DNA from: Aurantiochytrium sp. KH105
Lineage: Eukaryota; Sar; Bigyra; Thraustochytrida; Thraustochytriidae
Length of the DNA stretch: 64,000 nt
Assembly: GCA_003116975.1 (NCBI GenBank)
Contig: BGKB01000195.1
Span: 1-64,000, forward strand
Direction of reading: 5' to 3'
The notes under the pieces were generated by a model. It saw nothing but the letters and a program-made list of their open reading frames with translations. It was not told the origin of the DNA and made no database searches. Of this stretch, positions 20,738 through 31,706 are shown piece by piece. The translations under genes were made by a program, and so were the position numbers. How positions within the stretch are numbered: the first letter of the stretch is position 1; every line of letters begins with the position of its first letter.

Positions 20738-22112
20738 GCTCGCTCAGCCTTTCGCCCTCGGCTGTGTTTGGTTGGTTGGTCTCGGGTTCCTCGCCTCGAT
20801 TTTCAAAACCTGGCCCAGAACCCGCCGCGCCCGCGCGCCGCGCAGAGACGCGGCCGTGGGAACGGGCAGCGGGGCGCTCCCGCCGCTCGCGCGCCGCGCG
20901 CCCGCCCGCTCGCTCGCTCGCTCGCTCGCGCGCGCGCTCTTCGCTGCCTGCCGGGCTGGCTGGTGGCGCCGAGCAGGGTGGGTGGTCTGCTCGCCTCCCT
21001 GCTTGCAAGCCTGCGCTCTGCTCTGCTCTGCTCAGCCACCCGCGCCCGCGGCCTATCAAGAGGCCTATCGGGGCCCCGATTCCGGATCGGGTGCCCGCTG
21101 GTCGGGCGAGCCGAGGCCTCGGCCTTGGCGGAGGAGCAGGGCGGGGACCGGGACGGAGCGGAGAGGGCGCGAGTGAAGCAAGAAGGCTTGTGCGGGGGCG
21201 GAGCATGTTTTGGGGAGGGAGAGGAGCTGGGAGGGAAGGAGATTGGAGAAGCGAAGGTTTGGTGGGTTTCGAGTTTGGAGGGGCGAAGAAGCAAAGTTGT
21301 GTGGGACTTTGGAGGTTTTTGTTTTCTGGCATCGGAATCTATCTATCTCTGAAGGGCAATGATTGGTAGTTGTGGAGAAAAAGCGTAGCATGGTTGGTAG
21401 AACGATGCTTTAAAAAAAATAATGAGGCGATGCCGTTATGTAGATATCATCGATGCGAGTCCAACAATTTTCATGTCATTTGTTGGTCGTGTCCTCCACC
21501 CATCAGACGCGTGGATGAAAGCTTCTCCTTCCTCATTCTTTGCGAGCCAAACGCAACGTTTTCCTTTTACAAGGAAAGATTCGTATTGATCCTTCTTGGA
21601 CCCCTGCGCAAGCAAAATCAAATAAAAGCACGTAGCATCGCCCACCCAGCCACCCACCACCAAGCCCAAAGCCCACAAAGCCCACAAACACGATCCCACA
21701 ACTCATTCTCCACGAGTATACGTCCTCACAGGATAACAAAGCACGCAGTATCGATTGCAAAAACCGCACGAGATCCCGAACCGGCAGGAAAGTCCTCTCC
21801 CGATCCCCCCAAACCACGAGCGCCTCGAGACAAGTACGCGTGGCAGGTCATCTCGGCGGCCAGCCATGGTGGGTGGCCGGGCCCCGAATCCCCGCGGGGC
21901 CCCAGATTCGCCCGAGGAGCAAAGCCCCAACCATCATCTCGCGCGGCCGCGCGAGGCAACGGCGCGGGAGACCTCCCCGCGCTCGCGGCCCGCCGCGCTC
22001 GCGGCCCGCCGCGCTCGCGGCAGCCGCGCCCGTCCGAGAGGCGGCGCGCGCTCGTCCTGGCGCTGGGCTCCGAAGGTCTCGCGCCCGAAGCGACGTGCTC
22101 GGGCGCGACATT
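20738..22112. other. Divergent promoter region between UTP10 and the LAMMER kinase
   Basis: 1.4 kb between two divergently transcribed genes. The first part is very GC-rich with a (GCTC)n/(GC)n tract at about 20906-20936; 21300-21760 is AT-richer and more likely to carry promoter elements. Overlapping Arg/Ala/Pro-rich frames on both strands are composition artefacts. No gene recognised. Confidence 0.55.
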
Positions 22113-24503
22113 ATGGCGGACGCGGCGGCACCGTCGGCGAGCGCGACGGCCCGCGCGACGAAAGAGCCCTCGAGCGCGACGCCGCGCGCAGGGGCCGGCG
22201 CCGTGGGCGACAGAGAAGCGTCCTCGGCCCGGGCCCCGGGGTCGGGCGGTGAAGTGGTCGGAGCCAAGTCCCAAGCTGACCGGAACACCGTCAAAGGCAA
22301 CAGCTTTGACGTGAAGAACACGAGCACGCCGCCAACATCGCCAACAACAACGACGATGACATCGCGTGCGGATACAACGCGGCGAAGAGGGAGGCGGAGA
22401 GCAAGGTCCGCGTCTGCTGCTGTGGCCAAGAATCCTGTTGGCGAGAGACGCAGAAACGGAGCCGACGCCGAGGACCGACGTTCTGAGACGGACAATCGCG
22501 ACACGAGCTCACGCCGGCGCTACAACAGCGGACGCAAAAGCACGAGCCGGCACCGGAGGTCCTCGCGTGAGAACGACAGTCAGCGCGGCACACGAATGCA
22601 AAGTCGCAGCGGCTCGATTCTGCGTTATCGCGGTGAAGGCAGAGAACAACCTCGTCGCAGCCTCGATCCCGATCCGCAGCGCAGAAAACACAATGGCCAG
22701 GGCCCTCGAGAGCGCAGCTCCCGTGATCGCCGCGATCGAGATTGGGATCTCGATCGCGATCGAAGGGGTCGGGACTATAAACGTGGAGACAACAGGGATC
22801 GAGGACGGGAGTATGACCGCGATCGGGATCGAGATCGAGAGCGCAGTCGCAGCCGCAGCCGCAGCCGCAGCCGCGCACGCATATCCAGTCGGGATAGAGA
22901 CCGAGACCGAGACCGGGACCGAGACCGAGACCGGGACCGGAACTCCCAGAGGAGCCGTAAGGATGGCTCGAATGATGCGAGAGCGCGCGAACGAGACCGA
23001 GATCGCGGTCAGGGAGGAAGGAATCGCAGCTACGGAGGAGGTCGCGGTTGTGGGGACCGCGACCGCGACCGCGACCGCGACCGCGACCGTGACCGTGACC
23101 GAAACCGTGATCGTTCTGATCATGACAGAGAACGCGACGTCGAGCGCGGGCGAGCCTCCCAAAAGGGCAGGGAGGAGGAAGAAAAAGACGGCAAGACCGC
23201 CATCTCTAGCACACGCCGAAGTCGGAAGCGCAGCGCCTCTCACGGTTCCAAACGCAAGCGTCAGCGCTCGAGGGTTAACGCACCCGCCCGCCGTGAGGGC
23301 CGTGGAAGGGAAGGCAGCGGGCATGGAAGTGCGCATCGAAAACGACGTCGCAGGCATCACCGGCGGCGTGATCACAGACGACGTCGATCACCACGGAGGC
23401 GATCGACCAGCCAGGCATCTGGCTCCCATGGCGATGAGTCTTCATATGATGATGAAGTCGGCGCCTACTATGGCAAGTACAAAGACGTGATTCGAGATCG
23501 CTACGTAATCCGCAAGGAGCTCGGTCGCGGAACATTTGGGAGCGTGTATTCTTGCATTGACAAAACCCATCCTAATGCTCCCCCGGTGGCTGTCAAAGTG
23601 GTGCGTTGCATTCGACGGTATGTCCTGGAAGCAATGGAAGAGGCTGCGATTCTGCGCAAGATCACGGGCGTCTCGGAGAACCTTCGAATTGCAAAATGGC
23701 TCAACAACTTTGAGTGGAAGGAACATTATTGCATTGTTTCCGAGGAGTTGAGCATGTCTTTACATGACTTTCAAAAGGCAATTGACTTTAAGCCTATGCG
23801 ACTCGAGCACGTGACAATTATCATGAAGGATCTCTTTGAGGCTCTCATGTACCTGCACGAGGCAAGCATTGTGCACACGGACCTCAAGGTCGAGAACATC
23901 ATGCTTGAGCGTAGGCCTCCAGACATTCATGATTATGGAAAATCTTCCAGCCCTTTGGCAGACCAGACAAACTTTAGAGTGAAGCTAATTGACTTTGGAG
24001 GCGCAACACGAATCAGGTCGAGCCGACCGTATAGCATGGGCATTATCAGTACGCGACAGTACCGTGCTCCCGAGGTATTGCTGGATCTTCCGTGGTCCAC
24101 TCCTGCAGATATTTGGTCAGCTGGCTGCATCCTGATGGAGCTTCTTTGCGGCAAGCTTCTCTTTGAGACGCACGAGGAGCACGAGCATCTGGCACTCATT
24201 GAACGTGTTGTAGGAGGTTTTCCTTCGCGCATGGCCGCGGCTACTCCCGAGCTTTTCACGTCGCGTGGCTATGCGCGATTTCCTATCTCGAGCACGCCTT
24301 CTGATCGCGTTGAATTTGTGCGCCGAGCGCGGCCGTTGAAAGATCTCGTCCGTCAGTATGCCCCTCGTGTCTCCCAAGAGTCCAACGAGCAGTCTCTTGC
24401 GTGGTTTACTAGTGTTGTGTCTGACTGTCTGAAGATTAACCCTATGTCCCGCGCGACCGCCACGGAGCTTTCGCGCCGTCGTGTGGTCGATGAATCGTCC
24501 TAG
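22113..24503 (+). CDS. LAMMER-family (CLK) dual-specificity kinase with RS/RD domain
   Basis: A 796-residue kinase from the ATG at 22113. In-frame codons extend upstream to 21840 but are GC-rich leader without conservation. Residues ~1-450 are Arg/Ser/Asp/Glu-rich, with long RD and RS dipeptide runs at about 190-350 typical of splicing-speckle proteins. The kinase domain starts near 458 with GRGTFGSVYS (glycine loop) and has AVKVV (ATP lysine), HTDLKVEN (catalytic loop) and DFGGAT. The signature EHLALIERVVG near 690 corresponds to EHLAMMERILG, which names the LAMMER family. HTDLK in place of HRDLK is also CLK-specific. These kinases phosphorylate SR splicing factors in the nucleus. The RS/RD region is encoded by GACCGN-type repeats and may vary in length between strains. 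Confidence 0.93.
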   Translation: MADAAAPSASATARATKEPSSATPRAGAGAVGDREASSARAPGSGGEVVGAKSQADRNTVKGNSFDVKNTSTPPTSPTTTTMTSRADTTRRRGRRRARSASAAVAKNPVGERRRNGADAEDRRSETDNRDTSSRRRYNSGRKSTSRHRRSSRENDSQRGTRMQSRSGSILRYRGEGREQPRRSLDPDPQRRKHNGQGPRERSSRDRRDRDWDLDRDRRGRDYKRGDNRDRGREYDRDRDRDRERSRSRSRSRSRARISSRDRDRDRDRDRDRDRDRNSQRSRKDGSNDARARERDRDRGQGGRNRSYGGGRGCGDRDRDRDRDRDRDRDRNRDRSDHDRERDVERGRASQKGREEEEKDGKTAISSTRRSRKRSASHGSKRKRQRSRVNAPARREGRGREGSGHGSAHRKRRRRHHRRRDHRRRRSPRRRSTSQASGSHGDESSYDDEVGAYYGKYKDVIRDRYVIRKELGRGTFGSVYSCIDKTHPNAPPVAVKVVRCIRRYVLEAMEEAAILRKITGVSENLRIAKWLNNFEWKEHYCIVSEELSMSLHDFQKAIDFKPMRLEHVTIIMKDLFEALMYLHEASIVHTDLKVENIMLERRPPDIHDYGKSSSPLADQTNFRVKLIDFGGATRIRSSRPYSMGIISTRQYRAPEVLLDLPWSTPADIWSAGCILMELLCGKLLFETHEEHEHLALIERVVGGFPSRMAAATPELFTSRGYARFPISSTPSDRVEFVRRARPLKDLVRQYAPRVSQESNEQSLAWFTSVVSDCLKINPMSRATATELSRRRVVDESS

Positions 24504-25158
24504 TCACCACCATCGTCATCGTCTCTCGCAGCCGTTTCCTTCGTATGGAGGTCATCATGCGAAGTGCTGGGAGGACATTTTTTGTGTGACAACATATCAT
24601 TGTTCGTCAGGAAGAACCACACGCGATGTCTTTGTGTTTTTCATGCACAATATACACTTTTTCGACGCGGACTTGCACTTTTAATAAAAATGGATGAGGC
24701 CTGCAAAAGGTGGGTGGTTCCGAGGAGCGAATTTGCAAGTTTTCCTTTTTCGGAAAAAACGCTGTGGCCAATTGTACTTTTGATCGATAAACGTAGTCTT
24801 CGGACGGATGTAAAGAAAGATTGATTGAAGATGATGTTTAAGGTTGGGGCTGATTGTAGGGCCGAGGCGAAAAACGAAGCGATCGAACGTCACTGATGAA
24901 AGAAGTAAAGTCTACTGAAAACTGAGAGAGCCCCAGCTCTGGCAGGGCACATGAAGTTACCCAAATGAATACTCGAAATTTCGTTTGCGCGATCGGGCCA
25001 AGCACCGTCTCAAGCATGCTAATCAAGCTCAGATTAAGCCAGGGCAAAGTTCCCATCGCCTATTATTGTCTTGTAAGAAAAAACACACAGCTTCTTTACT
25101 CTGCCCAATTTGGCCGAATACAAAGCAAGAACTCTCGATTTCCTTTTTTCGAATTAGG
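24504..25158. other. Convergent 3' intergenic region
   Basis: 655 bp between the stops of the LAMMER kinase (plus) and kinesin-14 (minus). It is AT-richer than its neighbours. TTTAATAAAAATG at about 24680 could be a polyadenylation signal for the kinase. No gene seen. Confidence 0.55.
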
Positions 25159-28100
25159 CTAGTCGAGATCAAACTTTTTCAGAACCTCTGGGTCTGGTGG
25201 CGCACCGGTTTTGGTCATTTCGCGGACCACCTTTTTCAATGCTGCGAGCTGCTCATCCTCTTGAGACTTGTCTGCATTGTTCTTGATCAACTTGACACGA
25301 GAGGCATATGTGAGCGAAGAGACCGTTTCCTCCGAGTTGTAATCTGCAGGAGAAATGTTGACGAACATAAGCGTCTTGGCATTGCCTCCCAGCGAGTCGC
25401 TCATCAGCTGCGTCAACACATTGTTGCGGTACGGAATAAAGCTCTCGCCACTGGAAAGCGCAGAGATGACATCGCCAAGCGCAGAAAGCGACTTGTTAAT
25501 GCTCATGGCCTCCTTCAGGCGCTCGTCTGTAGCACCCGTCTTGTCTTGACGTTCGGACCCAGCAAGATCGACAAGAGAAAGCTTGCCTATGCTCGTCTTT
25601 TTGCTCGTGAGGTTGGTGTTCTCGAGCACCAGAGAAAAGACAAGATGCGACCGCGAACTACCAGCATTCATCTTGGTCGAAGCCACCTTGCGAGCTCCGT
25701 TGGCACGATCGAAAAAGTCGAGCAGCTCCTCGGCCGAATCCACCGTGACCATTTGCGCACCCTTGATAAAGACCGTTCCCTTTTTGTCCTTTTTGATATC
25801 TAGACGCGGCGGTTGCGCGGGGACGAGCGAAGCATCGGCCTTTTTAAGCACCGAGTAGAGCAGATCGACAAGATTGTCGAGATAGATCTCAAGCACGTAA
25901 AGCTTGACAACGAGGCTGTGGGTTTTCTTCGTCTTTTCCCGGATTGCAAAAATCTCCGTAACACTGCGACGTACAATACCCGGATGTTCCTGGGACCCTA
26001 CCATGGTAAACGTCTTACCGCTGCCTGTCTGGCCATAGGCAAAGACACAAACGTTGTAGCCATCAAGCGATGACTGAATCAAATTCTGCGTGTCCTCAAA
26101 AATGGAGTCTTGCGTCGAGTCCGGACCAAAGCACCGGTCATAAACAAACTGTTTTGGACCCTTGTTGGAGACCACATCAAGCGTGAACTCGTCCGGAAAG
26201 CTGACGACCTGATGACAATTACGATCCAGTTCGTACTGAGCCATGGGGCGGCAACGCGCAAAGACACGAATTTTACCCTTCATGTCCTCCATCATGTTCC
26301 AGTACTCCTTGCGTAGCTTTTGTTCCTTGCTGTACAAGGTCTCAAGCTCGGTACGTTCCTGATTGAGGGATTCTACAGACTTGCGCAGCTCCTCTGCCTC
26401 CTCTGCCACCTTGCGGAGTGACTCGTTCTCCTTTTCGAGCTTCTCCGCAGCACTTGCCTTCTCCTGAAGGGCTTTGACAGTTGCTGTAGCAGCTTCAAGT
26501 TCTTGCTCTTTGCGCGCAGCATCTTCGGTGCTAGCCTTGAGCTGGGCCTCGAGGGTTCGCACAGCCTTGGCGTGTGACTTTTCCGCTTCCTCGCTCTGTT
26601 TCTTTTGTTTCTTTTTGAGGTCCTCAAGTTCCTTTTTCAGCTTGGCGCTGTTTGCGTCGCCCGCACCCGCACGACCGCCGCCCGCACCACCGCCCTGCTT
26701 TTGAAGTTTGTCGAGTTCTTGCTCGAGCCGGTTCGCCTTGTTTTTGGCTTCCTTTGCTTGTTTTTCAGTCTCCTTGAGCTTTTTCTCTGCCGTCTTGAGT
26801 TTCTCCATGTACCGCTTGGCAGCCCCGCCTTGATTGCCAGCGTTCCCAGCGCCCGTTTCTACATCTTCTTCCTTTTCCTTGATGACGCGTTTTCCAAGCT
26901 CATTCGTCAACTTGGCGATGACGGCCTCCTGCTCCTTGATTTGCTTGAGAAGTTTAGCATCATTCACATGTTTGCTCGCACTTGCTGTCGTGGTGTCTCC
27001 GCTTTCGGATTCTTCCAATGGCACGGTCTGATCGCCCACGTCAACGTCTTCAAATGCCTCTTTTTGAGCCTCATTTTCGTTCGTGTTTGGCTTTTTCCTC
27101 TTTTTCTGCTCCTCTTTTGAAGAAGATGCCGATGCTTCCGATCCAAGCGACGCAGCCGAAGCGCCATGACTGCTGCTCTCCTCTGCACTACCTTCCTTTG
27201 CTTTCGCGGACTTGGACTTCTTTCCTTTGCGTTCCTTTTTCGTGGGTGTCGAGCTTTCGGAGACAAGGGACGCAGCGGACGCCGTGGCACTTTCTGCACC
27301 CATCTCGTCCGTTTCCTGGGCTCCTGTTGAAGATTTGTCGTCGCTTTTGTCTTTACTCAAAGTAGCTTGCAGCTCTTCCACGTAGTCAGTTTCCTCTTTT
27401 GCATCTGCAGTATTATTGTCTGCAAGATCTGTGGGGGGTTCTTTGTCGTCCTTGTCCATCTTGATTTCAGATCCAGTTTTGGGCTCTCCCTTACTCTCTG
27501 CTTCCTTTCCGTCGTTTGTCTTGGCAGCTTCGTGTTTCGACTTTTCAGCAGCGGGAATTGATTCTGTATGATCATTCGATTTGGTCTCGTCGGCGAGAGA
27601 TTTGTCTTGGGCCTCTTCAAGAGATTCTTTTTGGGCTTCGTGCGTTGCCGCGTGATCCTCCTTTTCAATACCAGTGCTTTCCATCTGAGCGGCCTCAGTA
27701 TGGCCAGAAGCAATATCGACGACGGTTGGACCATCGAATGCCTCATCGTGGTCGTCATCCACGGGAGAGTGCATGTTGCGAAAGACGCCAAGCTGCTCTT
27801 GCAGTGTCGATACGTACTCTTGGCGTTTGCGCAACTTTGGTTCAAGCTTGGCGATGGCTTCTGCATTCTCCGATTCACCCTTGGCGCGCAATTTTACGAG
27901 TTTGCTCTCGAGCTGGTTTATTTTCCGCTGCTGCTCCTCGATTTTAGACACAAGTCTGTTCTCGAGTTCCACTTGCCGGCCGTCTTCGAGAACAGATCCG
28001 TCGGACTTCCGCTTAGATTCGGAAGCTCGAATTTCGAGCTGTTCGGTTGCACTGGAATCTTGATTGGGAGGCGGGACCGCACGAACGCGCTCAGAGGGCT

Positions 28101-29184
28101 TAACCTGGGGTTTGTTTGACTCCGACTCTGCTTTGGCGTTTTCAATTTCGACTGTTTGTGGGGGAAGCTCGTGCCGTTCGGTATGCTGCGGCCCGGGATT
28201 TTCCGAAGCGGTACGTAATAGGTCATTGATCTCGCGATCAATCTCGACGACGCGAGAGTCTTTGGCGGCGTCGTTCTGGTTCTTCTCGCTTGCGCCTTGA
28301 TCGACGGCAGGGCCATGCTCTTGCGTGTCTGTTTGGGTCTCGGCCTTACGCGCCGCCTCGAAGTCCTCGAGGGCTTGCGCACGTGTGCGTTCAAGAGCAA
28401 GGTATTCGGCGAGGAGATCCGCACGCCGTGCGGTCAGAATCTCCTCGACATTGGAAACGACGATTGGAAGACGTGGATCGACCTGGATAACAGGAATGTG
28501 AATTTTCTCTGGCGTCGGGGGCTCGGCGGGGCGACTGTCAAGCTCAAGCTGGAGATCGTGGAGTCTACCTTCGAGGGCCTGTTTTGCGGCATCAAACTGG
28601 GCTTCCTTGTCGGTGATTGTCCTTTGTGAATGATCGAGCGCCCGCTTGTAGTTTTCAATGCACGCAAGAGACTTTGCCTTGAGAGAGTCAACGTAGTCTT
28701 CGTATTGCTGCCTCATCTCGCGCTGCATGAGCTCGTGACAGTCTTCTGCCTCAGCAAAAGCGAGCAGATTGGCTTCTTTGACGCGGCGCATCTCCAAAAG
28801 AACTTGCTCGATTCGTTCGCGCGCAAATGTGAGCGGAACGTAGGTTTCCTCGTGAGCGTCAACCTCTTGGTTTTCGATTGCGCTCTCGTCGATGAGATCT
28901 TCGACGCGGAGAGAAGCATGACTTCCAACGAGCCCCCTCGAGCCAAGGGATGGAAGAGGTTTTCGAGGCGGTGCTGCCTTCGCCACGGCTTCGTCGTGAA
29001 TGGCGGCGGCTTCGCGCTCTAGTTCGTCAGGATCAACTCGAACACCGAGCATTTCTGCTGCTTCTACGGCCGTAGCGTCATTGTGGTCTCCTTGTACGGG
29101 AATGTCGAGCTGATTCTTTTCTGGGGGCGTCACATCCCCGGGTTCCACGGCGCGCGAGCTTCGCTTTGCCGGGCTATTGCCCAT
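25159..29184 (-). CDS. Kinesin-14 family C-terminal motor protein
   Basis: A 1341-residue kinesin with its motor at the C-terminus, the arrangement of minus-end-directed kinesin-14 (Ncd/Kar3/KIFC). Residues 1-~690 are acidic and low-complexity with predicted coiled coil around 150-260 and 380-450. A Lys/Glu-rich coiled coil at about 690-960 should mediate dimerisation. The motor begins with KIRVFARCRP near 970 and has GQTGSGKT (P-loop) near 1050, NAGSSRSH (switch I) near 1170 and VDLAGSER (switch II) just after. LEIYLDNLVDLLY is also conserved. A short tail after the motor ends at the stop. Likely roles are spindle organisation or minus-end transport. No MyTH4/FERM or calponin-homology domain is visible, so it is not a plant-type KCBP or KCH. 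Confidence 0.93.
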   Translation of the reverse strand: MGNSPAKRSSRAVEPGDVTPPEKNQLDIPVQGDHNDATAVEAAEMLGVRVDPDELEREAAAIHDEAVAKAAPPRKPLPSLGSRGLVGSHASLRVEDLIDESAIENQEVDAHEETYVPLTFARERIEQVLLEMRRVKEANLLAFAEAEDCHELMQREMRQQYEDYVDSLKAKSLACIENYKRALDHSQRTITDKEAQFDAAKQALEGRLHDLQLELDSRPAEPPTPEKIHIPVIQVDPRLPIVVSNVEEILTARRADLLAEYLALERTRAQALEDFEAARKAETQTDTQEHGPAVDQGASEKNQNDAAKDSRVVEIDREINDLLRTASENPGPQHTERHELPPQTVEIENAKAESESNKPQVKPSERVRAVPPPNQDSSATEQLEIRASESKRKSDGSVLEDGRQVELENRLVSKIEEQQRKINQLESKLVKLRAKGESENAEAIAKLEPKLRKRQEYVSTLQEQLGVFRNMHSPVDDDHDEAFDGPTVVDIASGHTEAAQMESTGIEKEDHAATHEAQKESLEEAQDKSLADETKSNDHTESIPAAEKSKHEAAKTNDGKEAESKGEPKTGSEIKMDKDDKEPPTDLADNNTADAKEETDYVEELQATLSKDKSDDKSSTGAQETDEMGAESATASAASLVSESSTPTKKERKGKKSKSAKAKEGSAEESSSHGASAASLGSEASASSSKEEQKKRKKPNTNENEAQKEAFEDVDVGDQTVPLEESESGDTTTASASKHVNDAKLLKQIKEQEAVIAKLTNELGKRVIKEKEEDVETGAGNAGNQGGAAKRYMEKLKTAEKKLKETEKQAKEAKNKANRLEQELDKLQKQGGGAGGGRAGAGDANSAKLKKELEDLKKKQKKQSEEAEKSHAKAVRTLEAQLKASTEDAARKEQELEAATATVKALQEKASAAEKLEKENESLRKVAEEAEELRKSVESLNQERTELETLYSKEQKLRKEYWNMMEDMKGKIRVFARCRPMAQYELDRNCHQVVSFPDEFTLDVVSNKGPKQFVYDRCFGPDSTQDSIFEDTQNLIQSSLDGYNVCVFAYGQTGSGKTFTMVGSQEHPGIVRRSVTEIFAIREKTKKTHSLVVKLYVLEIYLDNLVDLLYSVLKKADASLVPAQPPRLDIKKDKKGTVFIKGAQMVTVDSAEELLDFFDRANGARKVASTKMNAGSSRSHLVFSLVLENTNLTSKKTSIGKLSLVDLAGSERQDKTGATDERLKEAMSINKSLSALGDVISALSSGESFIPYRNNVLTQLMSDSLGGNAKTLMFVNISPADYNSEETVSSLTYASRVKLIKNNADKSQEDEQLAALKKVVREMTKTGAPPDPEVLKKFDLD

Positions 29185-30401
29185 CCTTTTGCTCGTCGCA
29201 CGGTCAATCCAAGTGGGTAGGTATCTAGTACGATCAATCAGCTCGCAGAGAGGATTTTTATGGCGTGCTCAGAGGCCCCCGCCAAGAAAGGACCGCCTTG
29301 CTTTTGTCGCACAAGTGTCAGCAGCACCGTCTCTCTCTGCAGCTGGCTTTAATGGCCAAAAGAGGTCGGAATACCGCAATTTTTCGGACAGAGTTTGCAA
29401 GAAAGCTTCTGCTCGCTGATTTGGGAAGGCCGAGCTCACGAGACTGATCGATGAACTGGATTGCACGAGCCCGTCGTCACTCCTACGCGAAGTGCTGACG
29501 AAATTTCAGACAACAGCTTGATGCCCTTGTCCGCACGAGCTTTCCCTCGTTGCTTGTCCCTCCTTCGTTTTGCGCGGACAAGACGAGGGAGGGAGGGCTA
29601 TAGACTGACAGAGCGGTCGTGAGGTGGCTCGTGGCGTCAGCAAGTGCCGGGCCGGGCCGGACCGGCGTCTGCGTCTGCGTCAGCGTCTCAGACTCTATAC
29701 CTTTGGCGAGCCGAGGCAAGCTCAAAGCTCCACTCAGACAGCTATCGCACGGTATTTGCTTGCTCTGCGGCCTGTCCCGAGCGCCCAGGGTCAAAAACGA
29801 AGACCGAAAATACGATGACAAGCAAAGTAGCCGTTAGGGACACATGGAAAATGTCCCTCGACATCTTTACTTTCTGGGCAAGGAGAGCAAGACCCATCAT
29901 GGGTGCTTTTAGAGCAAGGAGTTATGCGATATAAGAGATGCTGAAAAAGAAGACAAAATAGTGAAGGTGGATAATTGGGGTGGGAAGAAATAACGATCGC
30001 TGATGCTCATGAAATAAAATTAGGCCAACTAGACGTCCATCCCTTGAAAAGGCAGTTATCAAGTTTAGGTCTAGCTTCTACTATAGCAGTGCTAGGCCTA
30101 TAGGCCTAATGTAAGTTTTTACAAGCAGCTAACGCGCGCAGTGCGCATTGTTAATGTGAGTTGCGAGACATCAACCTTGGTTAAATTCATGCTGACGAAG
30201 ATGCGTACAAGGTGGAGAAGAAGGAGGAGGGGACAGATTCAGACAGATTCGCTTCGCTGTTTGTTTCTTTTCTTTACGTTAAAAATCGGCTGTTTGCTCA
30301 ACTTGATAGGAGTGGATACAAGCGCAAACCTTCTGCTTCGTCCATGGTTGAAAAGCTCAACTCAACAATGCATTACTTTCTCTTTGTCCGGTACCTTTCT
30401 T
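29185..30401. other. Intergenic between kinesin-14 and sulfotransferase genes
   Basis: 1.2 kb containing the kinesin promoter and the sulfotransferase 3' region, both genes on the minus strand. It includes a perfect 16-bp palindrome, TAGGCCTATAGGCCTA, at 30093-30108. Small open frames here have no recognisable domain. No gene seen. Confidence 0.55.
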
Positions 30402-31706
30402 TTAAACGGTGGGGTCTGGGCTCTCGCCCGCCTCGCAAACATTTTCTGGAATGTCGTGCATACGAGGGTGCTTGACGATATCTGTGCGGTCCTTCTGGTA
30501 ATGGCCATTGCAAGGTCCCCACTTGTCCTCGTTCCAGAGGTCTTCGACGGCCTTGCAGAGCGCCTGGGAGATCTCGTTTGGCTCGCCCGAGGGCGTGCGG
30601 AAAATCTCTCCGGGAGGAGGTTCCTTGGCATGGCGATGAATCTTTTCCTGCTGCTGACCTTCGGAAAGGGCACAAATGAGTCCTTCATAGGCGTCGGGCC
30701 ATTCAGGCTCATCCTCCATAAACACTTGGAGGAACGAAAGCAGATAGGCCGTGGCGCGGGTAAAGTCCCGCTCCATGTCCTCGTAAAAGAGAGTGGCAAT
30801 TGGCATGGCGTGGTCCTCTTGCAGGTGAACGCGAACAGTGGGTCCCTGGCGCGTCTTGAGCTCGCCCTTGGACTCCTTCTCCCAGACATCGTACATATTC
30901 TTGATACGGCCAATCTTGTGGGAGGCAAAGTTGGTGCACTTTTTGATGAGGACGTTGCGGTCGAGCGAGCCCGTGTGGCCGCCGCCATGACGGTTGCACT
31001 CGGCAAGAAACGCATCAAAGGGGGAGCGAATAACGTGAATGTTTGCGTCGCAGAACTTCCAAATGGGGTGCTTGTAGTGAAAGCCATGATGCGACTTGAT
31101 GACGGCGGTGGCGGGGTCCTTGACGTCGAGCTTTTCGCCAACAAAACCATTTTTGATGAGGTTTCCGTCGCGGTACACGGAACCGGTGTAGAGGCGCGTG
31201 CCAGCGCGAACGACACTTCGCATCCAGGTGTTTCCGGAACCAGGAATGGACGTTAGGCCTACCTTGAGACCGGTGGTCTTGGTGGTATCTCTAAACTTGT
31301 ATTTTTCCGCGCAGATCTTTGGCATGCACTTTGGAGGTCCGGCCTCAATACGCTTGATCACGTTTTGGGCCAATTCTTCAATTTTACGGTTCATCTCGTC
31401 GACCTGCTCGCGCGTGTAGACGGACTTGCCCTTGACAAACTTGCCCTTTTCGCTCGCAGGGGTATCCGGGTAGATTGGGAGGCCATTCTCCTGAAAGTCG
31501 ATGGGGTCGGTGGGGTTGACGTCGACTTCGAGTGCCGAGTCATCGGGTACCTCGTTGGCGTGGCTCGCTCCAAGTAGTTTGCTCACGGTGGCGTCGTTAC
31601 TTGTGGCTTGGTTGAGCATGAGGATGAGGAGCAAGAGTCCGCATACGCTGAGTGCAATCTTGACAGGAAGGGGCAGACCCTCCGCGCGCTTGCTGAACGC
31701 GGCCAT
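30402..31706 (-). CDS. Type II membrane sulfotransferase (WSCD-like)
   Basis: A 434-residue protein with a short basic N-terminus, one hydrophobic helix at 16-32 and a long lumenal part, the layout of a Golgi type II enzyme. The sulfotransferase fold is shown by SIPGSGNTWMRS (153-164), the 5'-phosphosulfate loop that binds PAPS, and by HVIRSPFDAFLAECNRH (224-240), the 3'-phosphate loop with its Arg and Ser. This GSGNTW form resembles the WSC-domain-containing sulfotransferases (WSCD) rather than cytosolic SULTs. No Cys-rich WSC domain is present, although Cys residues flank the helix-to-domain stem. The acceptor is unknown; a glycan or protein is most likely for a membrane-anchored enzyme. 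Start at the first ATG before the anchor helix. Confidence 0.85.
   Translation of the reverse strand: MAAFSKRAEGLPLPVKIALSVCGLLLLILMLNQATSNDATVSKLLGASHANEVPDDSALEVDVNPTDPIDFQENGLPIYPDTPASEKGKFVKGKSVYTREQVDEMNRKIEELAQNVIKRIEAGPPKCMPKICAEKYKFRDTTKTTGLKVGLTSIPGSGNTWMRSVVRAGTRLYTGSVYRDGNLIKNGFVGEKLDVKDPATAVIKSHHGFHYKHPIWKFCDANIHVIRSPFDAFLAECNRHGGGHTGSLDRNVLIKKCTNFASHKIGRIKNMYDVWEKESKGELKTRQGPTVRVHLQEDHAMPIATLFYEDMERDFTRATAYLLSFLQVFMEDEPEWPDAYEGLICALSEGQQQEKIHRHAKEPPPGEIFRTPSGEPNEISQALCKAVEDLWNEDKWGPCNGHYQKDRTDIVKHPRMHDIPENVCEAGESPDPTV

Noticed and set aside
22366-23490. Second open frame (374 codons) inside the LAMMER kinase RS region, and one on the other strand
   Set aside because: Hexanucleotide RD/RS-coding repeats stay open in several frames. 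Only the frame that runs into the kinase domain is supported.
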